Part shown: piece after piece, positions 6,834-12,567 of the stretch
Position numbering within the stretch: position 1 is the first letter of the stretch
Layout of the letters: each line of letters begins with the position of its first letter
Source: an uncultured Novosphingobium sp.
GTDB taxonomy: Bacteria; Pseudomonadota; Alphaproteobacteria; Sphingomonadales; Sphingomonadaceae
Assembly (NCBI GenBank): GCA_937860195.1
Contig: CALMBN010000343.1
Span: 1 to 12,567 of the forward strand
Direction: 5' to 3'
Length of the DNA stretch: 12,567 nt
The notes under the pieces: generated by a model
What the model was told of the DNA's origin: nothing
The model's input: the letters and a program-made list of their open reading frames with translations, nothing else
Database searches by the model: none
Translations under genes and position numbers: made by a program

Positions 6834-9608
6834 CTAGGCCGCCGCGACCTCGACTGTTTCCTCCTCAGCCGCCTCCAGCAGCTTCTTTTCGACCGTTTTG
6901 AGCCGCGCGGCGGATTCGACCTTTTCGCCGAACAGGTCGGTCACATAAAAGGTATCGACCGCGCGCTCGCCATAAGTGGCGATGTGGGCAGAGTGGACCA
7001 TCAGCTTGGCCTCGAACAGCGCGCGGGCCAGGCGGCTGAGCAATGCGGGGCGATCGCGCGCGTTGACTTCGACCACCGTGAAGCGGTTCGATGCGGCGCT
7101 GTCGAATTCAACCCGAGGGCGGACCTCGAAGGCATCAGCGCGCGGGCGGGCATGGGGACGCGCGGTCAGCTGCGGGACCAGTTTGATCTTGTTCGCAAGA
7201 GCGTCGGCGATCGTTGTTTTGATCCGGGCGAGCTGGCCGGCTTCGGAAAACGGCCGTCCAAGCGGGTCCTGAACCAGAAAATTATCGACCGCCATTCCGC
7301 CCCGGGTGGTGTGAATGCGGGCATCGATAATGTTCCCACCAGCGAGGTGAATGCCCCCGGCAATCCGGTAGAACAGCCCCGGATGGTCGGCTGCGATCAC
7401 GGTCACCAGCGTCGCCCCGCGCGCGGCGTAGTATTCGGTCTGAACATCGAGCGACTTGCCCGTGGCCGCCTCAAGCTGGGTCAGGTTCTTGGCGATCACA
7501 TCGTCGGGTTCGGCGATCCAATAGGCATCTCCCAGCTGCTTGGCGAACTTGCCGACCAGCTTGCCGTCCTTGCCCAGCCGCTCGGCCACGACGCTCTGCT
7601 TGGCGGCGATCCGTTCGGTCCGGCCACGCTGGACATGGCCCAGCCGCAGGCGTTCCTCGGCAGCCTCATAAAGCTCGTGAATCAACTGGCGCTTCCAGCT
7701 GTTCCAGACCCCGGGACCGACCGCACGGATATCGACGATCGTCAGCATCGCCAGCAACCGCAGCCGCTCGATCGCCTGCACCTGAGCGACGAAATCGGTA
7801 ATCGTCTTCCAGTCAGCCAGATCGCGCTTGAAGGCGGTGGCGCTCAGAATCAGGTGCTGGCGGACCAGCCAGGCGACCAGCTCGGTTTCCTCTGCCGACA
7901 GACCCAGTCGCGGACACAGTTTCAACGCAACCTCGGCCCCCAGCACCGAATGGTCGCCCCGCCGCCCCTTGGCGATATCGTGAAGCAGGATCGAAACATA
8001 GAGCGCGCGGCGATTGACCACTTTGTGAATGATCGCAGTGGCGAGCGGATGATCGGCCTTTTGTTCGCCCTTTTCGATCTGGGCCATCAGCCCGATCGCC
8101 CGGATGGTGTGCTCGTCGACGGTATAGTGGTGATACATGTCGAACTGCATCTGCGCATTGACCCGCCCGAAATCAGGCACGAACCGCCCGAATACCCCGG
8201 CCTCGTTGAACCAGCGCAGTGCGGTTTCGGGATCGTGGCGGCTGGTCAGCAGGTCAAGGAACAGCGCATTGGCGCGCGGATCAGTCCGTACCGTATCAAC
8301 CAGCCGGGCATCGCGCACCGCCAGCCGCATCGCATCGGGGTGAAGCTCCAACTGGTTGGCATCCGCCACCACGAACACCTCGATCAGCCGCGCCGGATCT
8401 TCGGCAAACCAGGTGTCGGACGGGACCGAGATGCGTCCGCCGAACACTGGATAGCCTTTGACCATTCGCCGCCGCGCCCGGAACCCTGCGAGCAATCCGC
8501 GTGGCTGCTTTTTGGCGAACTGATCGTCGAGCTGGGCCAGGAACAGCCCGGTCAGATGTCCGACCCGTTTTGCTTGCAGGAAGAAGTATTGCATGAACCG
8601 CTCGACCGAGCTTTTTCCGGGGCGCTCGGCAAATTGCATCCGCGCGGCAACCTCGCGCTGAAGATCGAAAGTCAACCGGTCCTCGGCCCGCCCGGTGATC
8701 GCGTGCAAGTGACAGCGCACCGCCCAAAAGAAATCCTCCGCGCGGCGAAACGTCCGGTATTCCGGCCCGCTGAGCAAACCCACCCCGACCAGCTCCGACG
8801 CATCACGGACATGGTGGATATATTTGCCGATCCAGTAGAGCGTGTGGAGATCGCGCAGGCCGCCCTTGCCCTCTTTGACGTTGGGTTCGACCACATAGCG
8901 GCTGTCGCCAAGTCGCCTGTGGCGCTCGTTGCGTTCGGCCAGCTTTTCGGTGACATATTGCCGTTCGGTCCCGGCGACGACTTCGGCCCAGAACCGGGCC
9001 TGGGCCTCGGCAAACAGGGGTTGATCGCCCCAGACATAGCGCCCTTCAAGCAGTGCAGTGCGGATCGTCAGATCGCTGCGGCCCATCCGGACCAGATCGT
9101 CGAGCGAGCGGCTGGATTGCCCAACCTTCAGCGCCAGGTCCCACAGGAAATAAAGCGTGGCCTCGATCACCTGCTCGCACCAGGCGGTTTGCTTGCTCGG
9201 CGTGATGAAAGCGATATCGACATCAGAATGCGGGGCCATTTCGCCCCGGCCATAGCCGCCGACCGCCATGATCGTGAGCCGCTCGCCGGTTGACCGATTG
9301 CCCGAAGGATAGACTTCGCCGACGACGTGATCGTGGATCACCCGGACCAGCTGATCGACCAGAAAGGCCTGTGCCTCGGCACAGAGGTGCCCGGCCGAGG
9401 GCTTTTCGACCAGGCGGCGGGCGATCTCCTCGCGGCCCCCGGCCAGCGCGGCGCGGAGCAGTTCGACTACCTTGGGCCGCGCTTTGGCCGCGCCCTGCGT
9501 CTCGACGGCCTCGGCAATCGCTTCAGTCAGCGCGCGGCGATCAATCACCGCGCGCTGATTGGCGACGCGCGATCCGGTCAGCCGGTCGATGTCTGCTCTG
9601 CTTCCCAC
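6834..9608 (-). CDS. glnD: Bifunctional [protein-PII] uridylyltransferase / uridylyl-removing enzyme
   Basis: A 924-residue GlnD, the glutamine sensor that uridylylates PII proteins (GlnB/GlnK) when nitrogen is short and removes UMP when glutamine is plentiful. Domains in order: nucleotidyltransferase with GGYGRGEMAPHSDVDIAF (117-134; metal-binding Asp129 and Asp131), the central PII-UTase linker, the HD hydrolase domain (HYTVDEHT at 494-501, catalytic HD at 543-544 in LLHDIAKGRRGDHS), and two C-terminal ACT domains (about 732-790 and 841-900) that bind glutamine. All key residues are present. The start is assigned to GTG 9608, which overlaps the upstream acyl-CoA synthetase gene by 31 nt; no clear ribosome-binding site is visible. 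An alternative GTG at 9548 (residue 21) would remove the overlap, but the segment VANQRAVIDRR looks native to the family, so the longer form is preferred. The gene is probably co-transcribed with the synthetase gene. Confidence 0.96.
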   Translation of the reverse strand: MGSRADIDRLTGSRVANQRAVIDRRALTEAIAEAVETQGAAKARPKVVELLRAALAGGREEIARRLVEKPSAGHLCAEAQAFLVDQLVRVIHDHVVGEVYPSGNRSTGERLTIMAVGGYGRGEMAPHSDVDIAFITPSKQTAWCEQVIEATLYFLWDLALKVGQSSRSLDDLVRMGRSDLTIRTALLEGRYVWGDQPLFAEAQARFWAEVVAGTERQYVTEKLAERNERHRRLGDSRYVVEPNVKEGKGGLRDLHTLYWIGKYIHHVRDASELVGVGLLSGPEYRTFRRAEDFFWAVRCHLHAITGRAEDRLTFDLQREVAARMQFAERPGKSSVERFMQYFFLQAKRVGHLTGLFLAQLDDQFAKKQPRGLLAGFRARRRMVKGYPVFGGRISVPSDTWFAEDPARLIEVFVVADANQLELHPDAMRLAVRDARLVDTVRTDPRANALFLDLLTSRHDPETALRWFNEAGVFGRFVPDFGRVNAQMQFDMYHHYTVDEHTIRAIGLMAQIEKGEQKADHPLATAIIHKVVNRRALYVSILLHDIAKGRRGDHSVLGAEVALKLCPRLGLSAEETELVAWLVRQHLILSATAFKRDLADWKTITDFVAQVQAIERLRLLAMLTIVDIRAVGPGVWNSWKRQLIHELYEAAEERLRLGHVQRGRTERIAAKQSVVAERLGKDGKLVGKFAKQLGDAYWIAEPDDVIAKNLTQLEAATGKSLDVQTEYYAARGATLVTVIAADHPGLFYRIAGGIHLAGGNIIDARIHTTRGGMAVDNFLVQDPLGRPFSEAGQLARIKTTIADALANKIKLVPQLTARPHARPRADAFEVRPRVEFDSAASNRFTVVEVNARDRPALLSRLARALFEAKLMVHSAHIATYGERAVDTFYVTDLFGEKVESAARLKTVEKKLLEAAEEETVEVAAA

Positions 9609-11290
9609 ACCGGCAGGTAACGGGCTTTCAGCGCGCGCTTGTCAACCTTTTCGGTGCCGAGCCGGGGCAGGCTTTCGGTTTCTTCCCACAGCCGCACCGG
9701 CACCTTGAACGGGGCGATGTGCGCCCTGAGGAACGCCTTCAGTGCATCCTCGGACAGGCTGCGGCCTTCTTCGGCCTGATAGACCGCCACCGGCAGCTCG
9801 CCGAATTTCTCGTCCGGGACCCCGAACACGCTGGCTTCGGCAACATCGGGATGGGCATAGATTGCCTCTTCCACCTCGATGCAGGTGATATTCTCGCCGC
9901 CGCGGATGATGATGTCCTTCTTGCGGTCGACGATGAACAGGTATTCGTCTTCATCAAGGTAGCCCAGATCGCCGGTGCGGAACCAGCCATCAGCAGTAAT
10001 CGCTTCGGCGGTGGCCTCGGGGTTTTCCCAGTATCCGCCGAAGTTGACGATCGAGCGGAACGCAACTTCGCCGGTGGTTCTGGCGGGTAGCACTTTCCCG
10101 GCATCGTCAAGAATCCCGACCTCGATCAGCGGTTTGGTCGCAGTTCCGGTCGAACCTGGCTTGGCGAGGTAATTCTCGTTGAGATTGCCGCAGCCTGCCG
10201 CGTTGGTTTCCGTAAGGCCATAGCCGAGCAAGGGGAAGGCGTGCGGCAACGCATCCTTGATCCGTTTAACATGCTCAACCGGGCGCGGCGCGCCGCCGGC
10301 GGCGAAGGAGACGCAACTGGTGAGGTCGTATTTGGCGCGGTTGTGATGTGTCGCGATTTCATAGCTCATCAGCGGCACGCCGACGAAATAGGTGACCTTT
10401 TCCTGCGCGATCAGCCGCATCGCTTCTTCGGCGTCCCACTTGGGAATCAACACCAGTTTGCGCCCGATCACGAACGACTGGAGGAACAGCGGCACTTCGC
10501 CGGTGACATGGAACAGCGGCACGTTGACCAGACTGCACGGCTGGACGCTCGGCGCATCCCCCCGTTCGGTCATCATGGTCAGAATGGTCAGTGTTTGTGC
10601 GACATAACTGAACACCGCCTGGGTCACCGCGCGATGATCCGACCAAGCCCCCTTGGAAAGCCCGGTCGAGCCGGAGGTATAAAGGATCGTGGCGAGATCA
10701 TCACCGTTCAAGGTTGGCAGTGGGGTTTCCGGACCGCCGCCGCCCGCCAGCAGTGCCGACAGCCCCTGCTCCCAGCCGCAGTCATGCTCGAACAGCACCA
10801 GCTTGGTGTCGACATTGAGCTCGGCAATCCGTGCGGCGCGCTGCTTGTCGGCCAGCACCATGGTGCAGCCGGTCAGCTTGATTCCGGCACCCATCTCTTC
10901 GCCGCTCCACCAGCCATTCAGCAGCGCAGCGCAGCCGCCTGCCATCAGCACGGCCATATAGGCAATGATCCAGTTGGTGGAATTGCGCGCAGCGATCCCG
11001 ATCCGGTCGCCTTTTTGCACCTTGTGACCGGCCACCAGCCCACCCGCGACCCTGCGGGCTGCAGCGTAGGTCTGGGCAAAGGTCAGCCGGATTTCGCCGT
11101 CGACCAGAAACTCTGCCTCACCATGCTGGGCGCAGAACATCTCAAACAGCACCGGCAGCGTCGGCGGAGCGTTCTTGAGCATTGGCAGCGACCGCCCGAA
11201 CCGTTCAAATGCAACAGTTTCCAGCGGCCCACCGGCTGCGGTCAGCCGGGCAACAACGTCATCAAGGGTCGTATCAAGTTCACTGCGCAT
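9578..11290 (-). CDS. Acyl-CoA synthetase (AMP-forming, class I adenylate-forming enzyme)
   Basis: A 570-residue ligase of the acyl-CoA synthetase superfamily that activates a carboxylic acid with ATP to an acyl-adenylate and transfers it to CoA. Motifs in order: the P-loop YTSGSTGLSKG (204-214), GYGLTETNA (356-364), GWFRTGDLG (435-443), the hinge DRKKD (455-459) with IIIRGGENITCIEVEEAI (460-477), and the C-terminal catalytic lysine region LPRLGTEKVDKRALK (541-555; Lys547 is the likely catalytic lysine). The usual Gly before that lysine is Glu here. Length and motifs fit medium- or long-chain fatty-acyl or aryl-acid ligases; the substrate is not determined. The ATG at 11290 has a good ribosome-binding site, AAAAGGA (11303-11297, read on the minus strand), 6 nt upstream. 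Its 3' end overlaps glnD by 31 nt. It diverges from lgt across 136 bp. Confidence 0.92.
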   Translation of the reverse strand: MRSELDTTLDDVVARLTAAGGPLETVAFERFGRSLPMLKNAPPTLPVLFEMFCAQHGEAEFLVDGEIRLTFAQTYAAARRVAGGLVAGHKVQKGDRIGIAARNSTNWIIAYMAVLMAGGCAALLNGWWSGEEMGAGIKLTGCTMVLADKQRAARIAELNVDTKLVLFEHDCGWEQGLSALLAGGGGPETPLPTLNGDDLATILYTSGSTGLSKGAWSDHRAVTQAVFSYVAQTLTILTMMTERGDAPSVQPCSLVNVPLFHVTGEVPLFLQSFVIGRKLVLIPKWDAEEAMRLIAQEKVTYFVGVPLMSYEIATHHNRAKYDLTSCVSFAAGGAPRPVEHVKRIKDALPHAFPLLGYGLTETNAAGCGNLNENYLAKPGSTGTATKPLIEVGILDDAGKVLPARTTGEVAFRSIVNFGGYWENPEATAEAITADGWFRTGDLGYLDEDEYLFIVDRKKDIIIRGGENITCIEVEEAIYAHPDVAEASVFGVPDEKFGELPVAVYQAEEGRSLSEDALKAFLRAHIAPFKVPVRLWEETESLPRLGTEKVDKRALKARYLPVWEAEQTSTG

Positions 11291-11426
11291 GCGGCATCCT
11301 TTTCCCCATCGAATGGGCCGCGCCCCTTTCGCGCTCCCTCAACCGGGTTTGTTTCCCGGATTGCTCTGTGCCACAAGCGTCGGCGGTATCGCGCCGTCCG
11401 TGGGCTGCGGAAACATCTAAGGGGTT

Positions 11427-12329
11427 ATGCACTTGCTGTCACTATCGCTTGCGAGCCTGGCTACCGCAGCCACCACTGCGCCGATCCATTTTGAGGACCT
11501 GGGTCTCAGCCCGAACGTCTTCACGATCGGCAGCTTTGCGCTGCGCTGGTATAGCCTCGCCTACCTTGCGGGCATCCTGCTCGCCTATTGGCATACGTCC
11601 AAGGCTTGCAAGGCCCCTGGCGCGCCGATGGCGCAGCGCCATATCGACGACCTGTTCTTTTATTGCACGCTGGGCGTCATCCTCGGCGGGCGGCTCGGCT
11701 ATGCCACCTTCTACACCGGTGGAACCACCGGAATTCCCAGCCTTTGGGCCCATCCGGGTGAACTGATCAAGCTGTGGCAAGGCGGGATGAGCTTTCACGG
11801 CGGGCTGATCGGGGTGGTGATCGCGATGGCCTGGGTCTGCTGGCGGAACAAGCTCTCGATGGTTCGCGTGGGTGATTACATCGCGGTCTCGGTACCATTC
11901 GGGATGATGTTCGGGCGGCTCGCCAACTTCGTCAATGGCGAACTGTGGGGCCGGGTGGCCGGACCGGATGTGCCGTGGGCGATTGTCTTCAAAGGCGCGG
12001 GCGATGTGGCCCGCCATCCCAGCCAGCTCTATCAGGCGCTTGGTGAAGGCCTGTTGTTGCTGGTCATTTTGCTGCCGCTGTTCTGGAAGACCCGCGCGCG
12101 CTGGAAGCCCGGCTTGCTGGTTGGCCTGTTCACGCTCGGCATGGGGCTGGCTCGGTTCATGGCCGAATATTTCCGCGAGCCGGACGAGCAATTGCAGGAA
12201 TTTGCCCGTCAGACCGGGTTTTCGATGGGCCAGTGGCTATCAGTCCCGCTGGTTCTGGTCGGGCTGTTCTTTATTGTCCGGGCGCTGTTGCGACCCGAGC
12301 TGAATAGCGGCACCCCCAGCCCGCAATGA
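11427..12329 (+). CDS. lgt: Phosphatidylglycerol--prolipoprotein diacylglyceryl transferase
   Basis: A 300-residue polytopic inner-membrane enzyme that moves diacylglycerol from phosphatidylglycerol to the lipobox cysteine of prolipoproteins, the first step of lipoprotein maturation. Seen: the HGGL motif with His124 (MSFHGGLIGV), the Lgt signature GRLANFVNGELWG (163-175), RHPSQLYQ (196-203), and several hydrophobic helices (about 35-56, 75-95, 122-140, 150-168, 208-220, 227-243, 271-288). The assigned ATG at 11427 lies only 2 nt after AAGGGG (11419-11424). The in-frame TTG at 11433 (codon 3) would have an 8-nt spacer, so the true start may be there; the difference is two residues. The following gene overlaps it by ATGA. 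Confidence 0.96.
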   Translation: MHLLSLSLASLATAATTAPIHFEDLGLSPNVFTIGSFALRWYSLAYLAGILLAYWHTSKACKAPGAPMAQRHIDDLFFYCTLGVILGGRLGYATFYTGGTTGIPSLWAHPGELIKLWQGGMSFHGGLIGVVIAMAWVCWRNKLSMVRVGDYIAVSVPFGMMFGRLANFVNGELWGRVAGPDVPWAIVFKGAGDVARHPSQLYQALGEGLLLLVILLPLFWKTRARWKPGLLVGLFTLGMGLARFMAEYFREPDEQLQEFARQTGFSMGQWLSVPLVLVGLFFIVRALLRPELNSGTPSPQ

Positions 12330-12567
12330 GCGTGGAGGCCTCCGCCGAACCGCTGGATGCGATCTTTCGGTACGGGTCTGTTGCGGTTCAAACGTGGCTG
12401 CGTGCGAATCAATGGCAGCCGGAGTGGGGCTATAGCCCGCAGTTTAGAGACCATCAGGTCACGGCGTTATGCGCCGCGGCGTATCAGGAGCAATTGGATG
12501 TGAAGGGACGCACAATCGATGCGGTCCTGGGCGGCTGGCCGATGCCCTGGCGAGTCGGAGACTGGGA
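12326..12567 (+). CDS. Unrecognised protein, 5' part only
   Basis: An ORF starts at ATG 12326 inside the lgt stop (ATGA overlap, 12326-12329) and stays open to the window edge, giving 80 complete codons. The product begins MSVEASAEPLDAIFRYGSVA and contains WLRANQWQPEWGYSPQ, a cysteine in VTALCAAAYQ, and GGWPMPWRVGDW. It is rich in Trp and Gln and has no signal peptide or membrane helix in the visible part. I do not recognise the family. The 4-nt overlap and lack of a separate ribosome-binding site suggest translational coupling to lgt, which is also the main evidence that the ORF is a gene. It does not resemble the start of the MidA/NDUFAF7-type methyltransferases that I associate with the gene after lgt in some sphingomonads. 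Confidence 0.65.
   Translation, partial: MSVEASAEPLDAIFRYGSVAVQTWLRANQWQPEWGYSPQFRDHQVTALCAAAYQEQLDVKGRTIDAVLGGWPMPWRVGDW

Noticed and set aside
6984..9293. 769-codon plus-strand ORF opposite glnD
   Set aside because: It lies wholly antisense to a GlnD with all catalytic motifs. Its product is low in recognisable motifs and rich in Gln, Asp, His, Arg and Pro, as expected from the reverse of GC-biased codons.
10241..11494. 417-codon plus-strand ORF opposite the acyl-CoA synthetase gene and running into lgt
   Set aside because: It is a shadow frame of the adenylate-forming enzyme and of the lgt start; the product looks like compositional noise.
12209..12454. 81-codon minus-strand ORF at the right edge
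   Set aside because: It is antisense to the end of lgt and the coupled downstream gene, with no supporting motif.

Overview
The window is GC-rich, tightly packed chromosomal DNA from an alphaproteobacterium, most likely a sphingomonad (Novosphingobium/Erythrobacter/Sphingomonas type). This rests on the UrcA-family exported protein, the style of the NadE, Asd, GlnD and Lgt proteins, frequent GTG starts, long shadow ORFs opposite real genes, and a C/G-rich inverted palindromic repeat between convergent genes. The genus assignment is inference.

Layout. (1) 2-1765 (+): the end of a fumarylacetoacetate-hydrolase-family enzyme followed 3 nt later by an MhpA-like FAD aromatic hydroxylase, which looks like the edge of an aromatic-compound catabolic operon. 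(2) 1894-3033 (-): a convergent beta-lactamase-fold serine hydrolase. (3) 3034-3316: an AT-rich intergenic region with a possible promoter, then a secreted UrcA-family protein (3317-3697, +). (4) 3787-5442 (+): glutamine-dependent NAD+ synthetase (nadE). (5) 5443-5690: a structured leader, then aspartate-semialdehyde dehydrogenase (asd, 5691-6719, +). (6) 6742-6826: an inverted pair of REP-like palindromes between the convergent asd and glnD genes. (7) 11290 down to 6834 (-): an acyl-CoA synthetase and the PII uridylyltransferase glnD, overlapping by 31 nt if the assigned GTG start of glnD is right. (8) 11427-12567 (+): prolipoprotein diacylglyceryl transferase (lgt), then an unrecognised gene coupled by an ATGA overlap that runs off the window. 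No stretch longer than 300 bases lacks a gene.

The most interesting item is the asd leader. A 25-codon ORF (5519-5596) with a plausible ribosome-binding site carries a Thr/Ile-rich core ([10 protein letters not shown]), reminiscent of the enterobacterial thr operon leader peptide. It is followed by mutually exclusive RNA stems: 1:2 at 5553-5578, 2:3 at 5567-5619, 3:4 at 5614-5634 and 4:5 at 5623-5669. Segment 1 begins right after the Thr/Ile codons, the leader stop codon lies in the loop of 2:3, and 2:3 pairs with the left arm of 3:4. That is the geometry of a ribosome-mediated attenuator, and it makes sense because Asd feeds threonine and isoleucine synthesis. The U-tract after 3:4 is poor, so the mechanism (termination or control of translation) is open.

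Apart from asd with its leader, the genes are a mix of housekeeping functions (NAD synthesis, aspartate-family amino acids, nitrogen signalling, lipoprotein maturation) with a catabolic fragment at the left end. I see no tRNA, rRNA, insertion sequence, phage gene or CRISPR array.
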